Assembly (NCBI RefSeq): GCF_016901035.1 | Contig: NZ_JAFEUF010000026.1 | Span: forward strand, 1 to 49,006 | From: Streptomyces durocortorensis | GTDB taxonomy: Bacteria; Actinomycetota; Actinomycetes; Streptomycetales; Streptomycetaceae | Length of the DNA: 49,006 bases | Direction: 5' to 3' | Part shown: in pieces, positions 32,725 to 40,606 of the stretch | Position numbering within the stretch: position 1 is the stretch's first letter | How the letters are laid out: each line of letters begins with the position of its first letter | Notes under the pieces: generated by a model | Databases searched by the model: none | The model's input: only the letters and a program-made list of their open reading frames with translations | Told to the model about the DNA's origin: nothing | Program-made: the position numbers and the translations under genes

Positions 32725-33522
32725 ATGACGAGCCAATTTCACGCAGCCTCCGCTTCCCCGGCGCCGGACGCCGGGGCCGTGGACCTCAGGGGGCGTACCG
32801 CCCTTGTCACCGGCGGCGGCAGCGGCATCGGGCGGGCCGCCTCCGCGCCGCTCGCCGCCGCCGGGGCCCTGGTCCACGTGGTCGACCGGGAGGCGGAGAG
32901 CGCCAAGTCCGTCGCCGCCGCGATCCGCGGGGTGGCCCACGTCGTGGACCTGGCCGACGCGGAGGCGGTCGGGTCGCTGCCGGCCGGGGTGGACGTGCTG
33001 GTCAACAACGCCGGGCTCCAGCACGTGTCCCCCATCGAGGAGTTCCCGCCGGCCCGGTTCGCGCTGATCCAGCAGGTGATGGTGACCGCCCCGTTCCTGC
33101 TGATGCGGCAGTGTCTTCCGCACATGTACGCCGGTGGGTGGGGCCGGATCGTCAACGTCTCCAGCATGCACGGGCTGCGGGCCAGCGCCTTCAAGTCCGC
33201 CTACGTCGCCGCCAAGCACGGCCTGGAGGGGCTGAGCAAGGTGGCCGCCCTGGAGGGCGCCGCGCACGGGGTGACCAGCAACTGCGTCAACCCCGGTTAC
33301 GTCCGCACGCCTCTGGTGGAGGGCCAGATCGCGGGCCAGGCCGCCGCGCACGGGATCCCCCCGGAGGAGGTCGTCTCCGACATCCTCCTGGACCGCTCCG
33401 CGATCAAGCGGCTGATCGAACCCGACGAGGTCGCCGCGATCTGTCTCTGGCTCTGCGGCCCCCACACCGGATACATCACCGGCGCCTCGCTCCCCGTCGA
33501 CGGGGGCTGGGGCGCCCGCTGA
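32725..33522 (+). CDS. 3-hydroxybutyrate dehydrogenase-like SDR
   Basis: A 265-residue short-chain dehydrogenase. NAD site TGGGSGIGRA, NNAG, catalytic Ser-Tyr-Lys in VNVSSMHGLRASAFKSAYVAAKHGLEG, and the D-3-hydroxybutyrate dehydrogenase-type end NCVNPGYVRTPLVEGQI followed by GYITGASLPVDGGW. The pattern HGL..S.FKSAYVAAKHG is typical of that enzyme, which oxidises (R)-3-hydroxybutyrate to acetoacetate with NAD. A ribosome site is not visible; a -10-like TAGCGT is 8 nt upstream, so the message may be nearly leaderless. First of three same-strand genes with an MHS importer and a GAF/PucR regulator. The 270-bp gap upstream (32455-32724) shows nothing else recognisable. Confidence 0.85.
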   Translation: MTSQFHAASASPAPDAGAVDLRGRTALVTGGGSGIGRAASAPLAAAGALVHVVDREAESAKSVAAAIRGVAHVVDLADAEAVGSLPAGVDVLVNNAGLQHVSPIEEFPPARFALIQQVMVTAPFLLMRQCLPHMYAGGWGRIVNVSSMHGLRASAFKSAYVAAKHGLEGLSKVAALEGAAHGVTSNCVNPGYVRTPLVEGQIAGQAAAHGIPPEEVVSDILLDRSAIKRLIEPDEVAAICLWLCGPHTGYITGASLPVDGGWGAR

Positions 33523-33557
33523 ACCCCACTCCGTCTCCGGCCCCCCACCGGAGCCGG

Positions 33558-33603
33558 GCGCACGACCCGCACCCCCCTCACCACGCGCACGACCCGCACC
33601 CCC
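33558..33603. repeat. 19-bp direct repeat before the MHS importer
   Basis: GCGCACGACCCGCACCCCC occurs exactly at 33558-33576 and 33585-33603, period 27 bp, in the 120-bp gap between the SDR and MFS genes. Confidence 0.7.
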
Positions 33604-33642
33604 GTCCCTGACAGCCCTGCCAATGAAACGCGGTGACTCACC

Positions 33643-35031
33643 ATGGGTTCCCTCAGTTCCGCTCCGCCCGGCAACAGCCGCATCGGCCGCATCGTCGCGG
33701 CCAGCCTCGTCGGCACCACCATCGAGTGGTACGACTTCTTCCTCTACGGCTCGGCCGCCGCGCTCGTGTTCAACTCGCTGTTCTTCCCCAGCAGCGATCC
33801 CCTGGTCGGCACCCTGCTCGCCTTCCTGACGTACGCGGTCGGCTTCGCCGCCCGTCCCCTCGGCGGCGTCGTCTTCGGCCACTACGGCGACAAGATCGGC
33901 CGCAAGAAGCTGCTCGTGCTCAGCCTGCTCATGATGGGCGGCGCCACCTTCGCCATGGGCCTGCTGCCCACCCACGCGAGCATCGGGGTGTGGGCGCCGA
34001 TCCTGCTGACCGTCCTGCGCCTGGTGCAGGGCTTCGCGCTCGGCGGCGAGTGGGGCGGTGCGGTGCTGCTCGTCTCCGAGCACGGCGGCGACGAACGGCG
34101 CGGCTTCTGGGCCTCCTGGCCGCAGTCCGGTGCGCCCGGCGGCAATCTGCTGGCGACCGGCGTCCTGGCGCTGCTCGCGGCCGTCCAGTCCGAGGAGGCG
34201 TTCCTCGCCTGGGGCTGGCGCATACCGTTCCTGTTGTCCGGCGTCCTCGTCATGATCGGCCTGTGGATCCGGATCTCGGTCGAGGAGTCCCCGGTCTTCC
34301 TGGAGGCGCAGCGCAAGTCGGCCGAGGCCGCCGCACAGGGGGAGAAGGAACAGCCCCCGGTCGTCGAGGTGTTCCGCAAGAACTGGCGCGAGGTGCTCCT
34401 CGCGATCGGCACGCGCTTCGGCGAGAACATCTCGTACTACATCCTCACCGCCTTCCTGCTCGTCTACGTGACCGTGCACCTGGAGATGTCCAGGAGCGAT
34501 GCCCTGAACGCGGTCCTGATCGGCTCCGCGGTGCACTTCGTCACCATCCCGCTGTGGGGCGCGCTCTCGGACCGGCTGGGCCGCCGCCCGGTCACCCTGA
34601 TCGGCGCGGTGGGCATGGCGGCCTGGGCGTTCGCCTTCTTCGCGCTCCTGGACACCAGGTCGTTCCCCGTCATCGTCCTCGCGGTCACCCTCGGCCTGCT
34701 CCTGCACGGCGCGATGTACGGCCCGCAGGCGGCGTTCATCTCGGAGATGTTCGACACGAAGGTCCGCTACTCCGGCGCCTCGATGGGCTCCCAGCTCGCC
34801 TCGATCATCGGCGGCGCCCTCGCCCCGCTGATCGCGGTCGAACTGCTCAAGGACTACGAGTCGTCCGTCCCCGTCTCCCTCTACCTCTGCTTCGCCTCCC
34901 TGGTCACCGCGGTGACGGTCTGGGTGGCCAAGGAGACCCGGGGACGCGACCTCACCAAGGACGGGCCGGACCGCTCCGTCCCGGCCCAGCCGACCGCGAC
35001 CGTCAAGGACTCGGTCCCCCTCGGCCGCTGA
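33643..35031 (+). CDS. MFS importer of the metabolite:H+ symporter (MHS) family
   Basis: A 462-residue, 12-helix symporter. MHS hallmarks: RIVAASLVGTTIEWYDFFLYGSAAALVF at helix 1, FGHYGDKIGRKKLL (motif A), RLVQGFALGGEWGGAVLL, RIPFLLSGVLVMIGLWIRISVEESPVF, and GALSDRLGRRPV. Family members import carboxylates such as alpha-ketoglutarate, shikimate, proline or short hydroxy acids. Beside a 3-hydroxybutyrate dehydrogenase, 3-hydroxybutyrate uptake is a reasonable guess, not shown by sequence. The ATG follows CGGTGACTCACC. Confidence 0.92.
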   Translation: MGSLSSAPPGNSRIGRIVAASLVGTTIEWYDFFLYGSAAALVFNSLFFPSSDPLVGTLLAFLTYAVGFAARPLGGVVFGHYGDKIGRKKLLVLSLLMMGGATFAMGLLPTHASIGVWAPILLTVLRLVQGFALGGEWGGAVLLVSEHGGDERRGFWASWPQSGAPGGNLLATGVLALLAAVQSEEAFLAWGWRIPFLLSGVLVMIGLWIRISVEESPVFLEAQRKSAEAAAQGEKEQPPVVEVFRKNWREVLLAIGTRFGENISYYILTAFLLVYVTVHLEMSRSDALNAVLIGSAVHFVTIPLWGALSDRLGRRPVTLIGAVGMAAWAFAFFALLDTRSFPVIVLAVTLGLLLHGAMYGPQAAFISEMFDTKVRYSGASMGSQLASIIGGALAPLIAVELLKDYESSVPVSLYLCFASLVTAVTVWVAKETRGRDLTKDGPDRSVPAQPTATVKDSVPLGR

Positions 35032-35038
35032 TTCCCCG

Positions 35039-35082
35039 CCCTCCCGCGCGCCGCACCGCTTCGTACGCGGTGCGCGGGAGGG
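35039..35082 (+). terminator. Hairpin downstream of the MHS importer
   Basis: CCCTCCCGCGC pairs with GCGCGGGAGGG and CACCGC with GCGGTG, separated by a 4-nt bulge on the 5' arm, starting 7 bases after the MFS stop. It would partly separate the regulator gene from the upstream pair. Confidence 0.7.
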
Positions 35083-35140
35083 CTGTCCCCTGTTGCCCGC
35101 TCGGCCCTTCCCGGGAGGCGATCACCGTATGCTCACCGGC

Positions 35141-37030
35141 GTGACACGCCCCGCCCAGCACTCCGCGCCCGCCCTGCGCCGGCTCCTCGACCTGCTGGCG
35201 CAGGGTGCGGCGGCCGAGGAGTTCGACCGGCCGGCCGCCGACGCCCGGCAGGCGGGGGCCTCCGCGGCCGAGCTGGCGGAGATCGCCGAGGCCGCCGCCG
35301 TGGCGCTGCGCATCCGGCGCACGCTCGGCCAGCACCGGGTGCGCGAGGCGCAGCTCACCGCCCTGTTCGACACGGCCAGCGACCTGGCGGCCCTGCGGGA
35401 CCTGGACGCCGTGCTACGGGCCATCGTCCACCGGGCGAAGCTGCTGCTCGGCACCGACGTCACCTACCTCTCGCTCAACGACGACGCCGCGGGCGACACG
35501 TACATGCGGGTCACCGACGGTTCGGTGGCCGAGGCGTTCCAGCGGGTGCGGCTCGGCATGGGCGAGGGCCTGGGCGGGCTGGTGGCCCAGACGGCCCGGC
35601 CGTACGCGACCGGGGACTACCAGGCCGACACCCGGTTCCACCACACCACCTCCATCGACAGCGCGGTCCTGGACGAGGGCCTGCGGGCGATCCTCGGCGT
35701 CCCGCTGCGGCTCGGCGCCCGCGTCATCGGGGTGCTGTACGCGGCCGACCGGGCCCCCCGCGAGTTCACCGCCACCGAGGTGGCGCTGCTGTCCTCCCTC
35801 GCCGACCACGCGGCGATCGCCATCGACGGGGCGCGGCTGCTGGAGGAGACCCGGGCCGCGCTGGTCGACCTGAACGCCGCGTCGGAGACCATCCGGACGC
35901 ACAGCGAGGCGATGCGCCGCGCCGAGGAGGCGCACGACCAGCTCACCGACCTGGTGCTCCAGGGCGGCGGGGCCGACGACGTGGCGGCGGCCCTCGCGGA
36001 CATCCTGGACGGCGGGATCCTCATCCATGACGCGGACGGCGCGGAGCTGGCCCGGGCCCGCGCCGAACCGCTGCCGCAGCCGATCCCGGCGGTGTCGGCC
36101 TCCCGGGCCAGGGGCCGGGCGGTTCCGCTGGACGGCACCTGGGTCTGCGCCGTCCTCGCCGGGCCCGAGCTCCTCGGTTCCATCGCCCTGACCGGCCGGG
36201 CCGGGCTCGCGGACGCCGACCGGCTGCTGTTCGAGCGGGCCAGCGTCGTCACCGCGCTGCTCATGCTGCTGCGCCGCTCGGTCGCCGAGACGGAGGACCG
36301 GGTACGGGGAGAGCTGCTGGGCGATCTGCTCGCGCGCACCGGAGACCCGGGCACCCTCGCCGCGCGTGCCCGCAGGCTCGGCGTCAATCTGAACCGCCGC
36401 CACAGTGTGTTCGTCGCGCACAGCGAGGTGGCCCCCCGCCACCGGCTGCTGGCCGCGACCGCCCGCAGCGCGCAGGCCCTGAACGGGCTGGCCGGACTCC
36501 ACCACGACCATGTCGTCCTGGTCGCGCCGTCCGACGCACCGGGAGCGGCCGCGCAGGCGCTCGCCGCCGAGCTGGGCCAGGCGGTCGGCTTCCCCGTCAC
36601 GGTCGGCGCGGCGGGCCCGGCCACGGGTCCGGCCGAGCTGCCCGACGCACACCGCGAGGCCGGCCGGTGCCTCTCCGCGCTGCGCGCCCTCGGCCGCACG
36701 GGGAGCGGCGGGGCCGTCGCGGACCTGGGGTTCGTCGGCGTACTGCTGGGTGATCAGGCGGACCTGGGGGGCTATGTGCGGCGGACGCTGGGGCCCGTGC
36801 TCGACTACGACGAGCGGCGCGGCACCGATCTGGTCACCACGCTGGACGCCTATTTCGCCGAGGGCGCGAGTCCGACCAGGACCACGTCGTCGCTCCACGT
36901 GCATGTGAACACGGTGGTGCAGCGGCTGGAGCGCATCGGCCGGCTCCTCGGCCCGGACTGGAACGCACCCGCCCGCACGCTGGAGATCCAGCTGGCCCTG
37001 CGGCTGCACCGGCTGACGCAGGGCCTGTGA
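35141..37030 (+). CDS. GAF-domain PucR-type transcriptional regulator
   Basis: A regulator of about 629 residues. Near residues 65-230 lies a GAF domain (LFDTASDLAALRDLDAVLRAIVHRAKLLLGTDVTYLSL ... LGVPLRLGARVIGVLYAADR). A central region resembles the CdaR/PucR GGDEF-like part (RGELLGDLLARTGDPGTLAARARRLGVNL). The C-terminal HTH reads TLDAYFAEGASPTRTTSSLHVHVNTVVQRLERI. Proteins of this build regulate catabolic genes in Actinobacteria, here most likely the adjacent SDR-MHS pair. GTG 35141 is preferred because TATGCT (35128-35133) ends 7 nt before it, suggesting a leaderless start; ATGs at 35129 and 35093 are alternatives. Confidence 0.88.
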   Translation: MTRPAQHSAPALRRLLDLLAQGAAAEEFDRPAADARQAGASAAELAEIAEAAAVALRIRRTLGQHRVREAQLTALFDTASDLAALRDLDAVLRAIVHRAKLLLGTDVTYLSLNDDAAGDTYMRVTDGSVAEAFQRVRLGMGEGLGGLVAQTARPYATGDYQADTRFHHTTSIDSAVLDEGLRAILGVPLRLGARVIGVLYAADRAPREFTATEVALLSSLADHAAIAIDGARLLEETRAALVDLNAASETIRTHSEAMRRAEEAHDQLTDLVLQGGGADDVAAALADILDGGILIHDADGAELARARAEPLPQPIPAVSASRARGRAVPLDGTWVCAVLAGPELLGSIALTGRAGLADADRLLFERASVVTALLMLLRRSVAETEDRVRGELLGDLLARTGDPGTLAARARRLGVNLNRRHSVFVAHSEVAPRHRLLAATARSAQALNGLAGLHHDHVVLVAPSDAPGAAAQALAAELGQAVGFPVTVGAAGPATGPAELPDAHREAGRCLSALRALGRTGSGGAVADLGFVGVLLGDQADLGGYVRRTLGPVLDYDERRGTDLVTTLDAYFAEGASPTRTTSSLHVHVNTVVQRLERIGRLLGPDWNAPARTLEIQLALRLHRLTQGL

Positions 37031-37056
37031 GGGAGCCCCGGCGGTGCGGGGTTCTC
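37031..37056. terminator. Bidirectional hairpin between convergent genes
   Basis: A 10-bp stem (37031-37040 with 37047-37056, two G-T pairs, loop GCGGTG) starts right after the regulator's stop and overlaps the stop of the ferredoxin-like gene on the other strand. Confidence 0.6.
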
Positions 37057-37459
37057 AGCCGTCCAGGCCCGCCGAGACCCGGCGCGAGGGCTTGAAGACG
37101 TACAGGTCGAGGATGTCCGGGGCGTCCGCGAGCCCCGGGCCGCCGGCCGCCGCCCAGGTCACGATGTCCTGCTCGGCGTGCTCGTCGTTGACCAGGCCCA
37201 GCCAGACCGGCCGTCCCCCGGCCCGGCGCCCGTCGGCCGAGGGCTGGACGACGATCACGTTGCCCTGCTCGCAGGCGTCCAGGCACTCGACCGCCCGCAC
37301 GGTGGCGGCGCCGTCCAGACCGGAGCGCAGCCGGGCCAGCTGGGCGGCGTGGTCGACGCCCGGGATCTTCTCGGTACCGCAGCAGCAGCCCCGGCAGACG
37401 CTGACGGTGGGGCGGCCGGCGCCCTGGGCGGGCACGTCCTTGCGGGAACGGCGGCTCAT
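37055..37459 (-). CDS. Thioredoxin-like (2Fe-2S) ferredoxin protein
   Basis: A 134-residue protein with the cysteine arrangement of thioredoxin-fold 2Fe-2S proteins: VCRGCCCGTEK early and AVECLDACEQGNVIVVQP later, which together supply four cluster ligands. Relatives are small soluble electron carriers or cluster-binding proteins; the partner is unknown. The C-terminal half (WLGLVNDEHAEQDIVTWAAAGGPG) is the usual actinobacterial tail. ATG 37459 starts the conserved part (MSRRSRKD); the upstream extension is not supported. Confidence 0.85.
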   Translation of the reverse strand: MSRRSRKDVPAQGAGRPTVSVCRGCCCGTEKIPGVDHAAQLARLRSGLDGAATVRAVECLDACEQGNVIVVQPSADGRRAGGRPVWLGLVNDEHAEQDIVTWAAAGGPGLADAPDILDLYVFKPSRRVSAGLDG

Positions 37460-37593
37460 CGGGGCACTTCCCGTCGCGGAGAGGGGTGGTGGGGCGACCA
37501 CCGGCGGTCCGGGTGATCACCACGACTCTACCGAGGCGTCCACGGCTCGAACACCAGCACCCTTGCCGAAGCGGGTGGGGTATCGTTGACGGC

Positions 37594-37708
37594 TGCGAAG
37601 GGGAGTAGCCCCGCAAACCGGTCGTCGACACACTGGAGCCCTCGGGTTCCCGGTGGCCGGGCTCGTGGATCCTGAGAAGGAATCCCCGGGCGGGCGAGAC
37701 CTTCGGTC
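37594..37708 (+). ncRNA. yybP-ykoY Mn2+ riboswitch
   Basis: The RNA contains the two invariant parts of the manganese-sensing yybP-ykoY class: AAGGGGAGTAGC at 37599-37610 and GGCGAGACC at 37693-37701. Closing helix P1 pairs CGAAGG (37596-37601) with CCTTCG (37700-37705). It precedes a UPF0016/TMEM165 gene, the classic partner. A -10-like TATCGT ends at 37586, placing transcription start at the 5' edge. The 120 nt from 37709 to the ATG form the expression platform, with a TTCGCGAA-centred hairpin near 37785-37800. Confidence 0.92.
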
Positions 37709-37829
37709 CTGTATGACACGCCCACGCCCTGTGGGTGCTGCCGTCATGCCGGGCCGAGTGGTCCTCCCGAAAGCCCGTGCGGCGCTTCGCGAAGATCCGG
37801 GGCCCGGCTCGCACAGAAAGCCACCCGGA

Positions 37830-38414
37830 ATGCATCTCGACCTTCTGGCGATCATCACCGCCTTCGGGCTGATCTTCCTCGCGGAGCTCCCCGACAAGAC
37901 GATGTTCGCTTCGCTCGCCATGGGCACGCGGATGCGCCCGCTCTACGTATGGTTCGGCACCTCGTCCGCGTTCATCGTGCACGTCGCCATCGCCGTCGGC
38001 GCGGGCAGCCTCATCGGGCTGCTGCCCGACTGGATCGTCAAGCTCGTCTCGGCCTCGCTCTTCGCCCTCGGCGCGTTCCTCCTGCTGCGCGGCAGCGGCG
38101 GGGACGACGATGACGAGACCGAGGTGAAGACGGTGACCGGCTTCTGGCCGGTCTACTCGACCGCGTTCATGGCGGTCTTCATCAGCGAGTGGGGCGACCT
38201 GACGCAGATCACCACCGCCAACCTGGCGGCGAGCAACGGCACCTGGTCCACGGCGATCGGTTCGGCCGCCGCCCTGATGTCGGTGTCGGCCCTGGCGCTG
38301 CTGGCGGGCAAGTTCATCGCGAAGCGCGTACCGCTGAAGACCGTGCAGCGCATCGGCGGGATCTGCATGCTGGGCCTCGCCATCTGGACGGCCGTGGAGA
38401 TCTTCACCGGCTGA
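37830..38414 (+). CDS. TMEM165/GDT1 (UPF0016) family Mn2+ exporter
   Basis: A 194-residue, six-helix membrane protein with two internally homologous halves. Each has the family's cation motif ExGD[KR][TS] in its actinobacterial form: LAELPDKTMFASLAMG near residue 17 and ISEWGDLTQITTANLA near residue 117. A cytoplasmic acidic loop GGDDDDETE lies between them. Family members export Mn2+ (some Ca2+). The Mn2+ riboswitch in the leader makes manganese the likely substrate and regulator. ATG 37830 begins the first helix; an in-frame start at 37653 would lie inside the riboswitch. No strong ribosome site is visible. Confidence 0.92.
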   Translation: MHLDLLAIITAFGLIFLAELPDKTMFASLAMGTRMRPLYVWFGTSSAFIVHVAIAVGAGSLIGLLPDWIVKLVSASLFALGAFLLLRGSGGDDDDETEVKTVTGFWPVYSTAFMAVFISEWGDLTQITTANLAASNGTWSTAIGSAAALMSVSALALLAGKFIAKRVPLKTVQRIGGICMLGLAIWTAVEIFTG

Positions 38415-38438
38415 GGACCGGTTCGACGCGGGTCGGCG

Positions 38439-38479
38439 CGGGCCCGGGAGCGTACCGGCTTCGGTATCCCCCGGGCCGC
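38439..38479. terminator. Bidirectional terminator between UPF0016 and ogt genes
   Basis: GGCCCGGG (38441-38448) pairs with CCCGGGCC (38470-38477) and an inner TACCG/CGGTA stem lies in the loop. It is placed between two convergent genes. Confidence 0.75.
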
Positions 38480-38485
38480 CCCGTC

Positions 38486-39010
38486 TCAGAAGAGCGCCTG
38501 GGCCCCGCCCTGCGTCCCACCGCGCTCGAAGGCGAGCAGCCGCCGCTTGCGGTCCAGGCCGCCGCCGTATCCGGTGAGGCTCCCGGAGGCGCCGATCACC
38601 CGGTGGCACGGCACGATGATCCCGACCGGGTTCTTGCCGTTGGCCAGGCCGACCGCCCGGGAGGCGCCCGGCTTGCCGAGTTCCTCGGCCAATTCGCCGT
38701 ACGTACGGGTCTCGCCGTACGGGATCTTCAGCAGCTCCGCCCAGACGCTCCGCTGGAACGGGGTGCCCGCGAGGTTCAGCGGGAGGTCGAAGGCGGTGCG
38801 GTCCCCGGCGAAGTAGGCGCCGAGCTGCTCGATCACTTCGCCGAACGGCTCCGGATCGGGCACGCCGAAGGTCTCCTGGGGTGGGCGGTGGCGCTGGTCG
38901 GTCATGTAGAGGGCGGAGAGGACGCCGTCGGTGGCGACGAGCGTCAGCGGGCCGTAGGGGCTGTCGGCGACGGTGTGCTGCTTGGCCGTGGCGGCGGGTG
39001 TGGTGGTCAT
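38486..39010 (-). CDS. ogt: Methylated-DNA-protein-cysteine methyltransferase
   Basis: Repairs O6-methylguanine by one-time transfer of the methyl group to its own cysteine. In 174 residues the active site IIVPCHRVIG (Cys135) and the HTH stretch GTPFQRSVWAELLKIPYGETRTYGELAEELG are intact, plus LTGYGGGLDRKRRLLAFE. It lacks the N-terminal Ada metal domain, which is provided by the fusion upstream. GAAGGAGCACCGCA precedes the ATG, 12 nt after the Ada-AlkA stop, so the two form an alkylation-damage operon. Confidence 0.95.
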   Translation of the reverse strand: MTTTPAATAKQHTVADSPYGPLTLVATDGVLSALYMTDQRHRPPQETFGVPDPEPFGEVIEQLGAYFAGDRTAFDLPLNLAGTPFQRSVWAELLKIPYGETRTYGELAEELGKPGASRAVGLANGKNPVGIIVPCHRVIGASGSLTGYGGGLDRKRRLLAFERGGTQGGAQALF

Positions 39011-39022
39011 TGCGGTGCTCCT

Positions 39023-40495
39023 TCAGGCGGGCAGGTGGTTGATGGGGTGGTCGTCCACCGTCCAGAGGTACTGCACGGCGTACGCGCGCCAGGGGCGCCA
39101 GTCGGCGGCCCGTGCGGTGAGGGCGGCGGGGGTGGCCGGGAGGCCGAGGTGTTCGGCCGCGCGGCGGATGCCGAGGTCGGTGGGGAGGAAGGCGTCGGGG
39201 TCGCCGAGGGCCCGCATGGCGATGGACTCGACCGTCCAGGGGCCGAAGCCGGGCAGCGCGGCCAGTTCGGCACGGGCCCGCTCCCAGTCGGTGTCGGTGC
39301 CGAGGCGCAGCCGGTCCTCCGCGAGGGCGGCGACGAGCGTGGTGAGGGTGGTGCGGCGGGTGCGCGGCAGCGCGAGCGCCTCCGGGTCGAGGCCCGCCAG
39401 CGCCTGCGGGGTCGGGAAGAGGTGGGTGAGCCCGCCCTCGGGGTCGTCGACCGGAACACCGTGGGCGGTGACCAGCCGGGCCGCGTGGGTCCGGGCGGCG
39501 GCGGTGGAGACCTGCTGGCCGAGCACCGCGCGTACGGCGAACTCCGCGCCGTCCACGGTGCGCGGCACCCGGCGGCCGGGGCCCGCGTCGACCAGCGGGG
39601 CCAGCAGCGGGTCGGTGCGCAGGTGTGCGTCGACGGCGACCGGGTCCGCGTCCAGGTCGAGGAGCCAGCGGCAGCGGCTGATGGCCCGGGTGAGGTCGCG
39701 CGGGTCGGTCAGGGAGAGCCGGCAGGCGATGTGGTCGGGGTTCGGGGTCAGGGCGACGACGCCGTGCCCGTACGGGAGGGTCAGGGTGCGGCGGTACGCG
39801 CCGTCGCGCCACTCCTCGACGCCGGGGACGGCGGTCGCGGCGAGGTGGCCGAAGAGGTTGCCGGGGTTGAGCGGGGCCCGGTACGGGAGGCGGAGCGCGA
39901 TGACGCCCGGTACGGCGGTGGCCTGCGGGCCCCGGGCGGCGCGGGTGCGCAGGTCGCCGGGGGCCAGGGCGAAGACCTCGCGGACCGTCTCGTTGAAGGT
40001 GCGGATCGAGGAGAAGCCTGCGGCGAACGCCACCTCGGCCATGGGCAGCGCGGTCGTCTCGATGAGGAGGCGGGCGGTCTGGGCACGCTGGGCGCGGGCC
40101 AGGGCGAGCGGTCCGGCGCCCAGTTCGGCCAGCAGCTGGCGTTCGATCTGGCGGGCGGAGTAGCCGAGCCGGGCGGCGAGGCCGGGCACGCCCTCGCGGT
40201 CGACGACCCCGTCCCGGATGAGGCGCATGGCGCGGGCGACCGAGTCGGCGCGGGCGTTCCACTCCGGGGATCCGGGGCTGGTGTCGGGGCGGCATCGCTT
40301 GCAGGCCCGGAAGCCGGCCTGCTGGCAGGCGGCGGCGCTCGGGTAGAAGGTCATGTTGCGGACCTTGGGCGGCACGACGGGGCAGCTGGGGCGGCAGTAG
40401 ATCCGGGTGGTGAGGACCGCGGTGAAGAACCAGCCGTCGAAGCGGGCGTCCTTGGACTGGACGGCCCGCACGCAGCGCTCGGTGTCGGTGTGCAT
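39023..40495 (-). CDS. Ada-AlkA fusion: methylphosphotriester sensor, AraC HTH and DNA-3-methyladenine glycosylase
   Basis: A 490-residue bifunctional adaptive-response protein. The N-terminal Ada Zn domain has RIYCRPSCPVV and ACKRCRPD, the four zinc cysteines, one of which accepts methyl from phosphotriesters. An AraC-type HTH follows (GLAARLGYSARQIERQLLAELG and EVAFAAGFSSIRTFNETVREVF). The C-terminal half is AlkA: LRLPYRAPLNPGNLFGHLAATAVPGVEEW, then the HhH-GPD region ARAELAALPGFGPWTVESIAMRALGDPDAFLPTDLG with the catalytic aspartate at its end. It removes alkylated bases and, once methylated, should activate its own operon with ogt. The start at 40495 begins the conserved MHTDTERC; GTG at 40513 is possible. 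Confidence 0.94.
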   Translation of the reverse strand: MHTDTERCVRAVQSKDARFDGWFFTAVLTTRIYCRPSCPVVPPKVRNMTFYPSAAACQQAGFRACKRCRPDTSPGSPEWNARADSVARAMRLIRDGVVDREGVPGLAARLGYSARQIERQLLAELGAGPLALARAQRAQTARLLIETTALPMAEVAFAAGFSSIRTFNETVREVFALAPGDLRTRAARGPQATAVPGVIALRLPYRAPLNPGNLFGHLAATAVPGVEEWRDGAYRRTLTLPYGHGVVALTPNPDHIACRLSLTDPRDLTRAISRCRWLLDLDADPVAVDAHLRTDPLLAPLVDAGPGRRVPRTVDGAEFAVRAVLGQQVSTAAARTHAARLVTAHGVPVDDPEGGLTHLFPTPQALAGLDPEALALPRTRRTTLTTLVAALAEDRLRLGTDTDWERARAELAALPGFGPWTVESIAMRALGDPDAFLPTDLGIRRAAEHLGLPATPAALTARAADWRPWRAYAVQYLWTVDDHPINHLPA

Positions 40496-40531
40496 GGTTC
40501 CAGGATGGTTCACCGGTCAGGGGCCTGGCTG

Positions 40532-40569
40532 GCGGAAATCCGACACGGAGGTCGCGCGGAAATCCGACA
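40532..40569 (-). promoter_or_regulatory. Two 14-bp direct repeats before the Ada-AlkA gene
   Basis: GCGGAAATCCGACA is present exactly at 40532-40545 and 40556-40569, period 24 bp, 37 bases upstream of the Ada-AlkA start. AraC-type activators bind direct repeats, so this is a candidate for autoregulation by methylated Ada. Confidence 0.55.
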
Positions 40570-40606
40570 GCCGTTCGCACCTTGGTGGCAGCCGCCGGAC
40601 GCGGTG

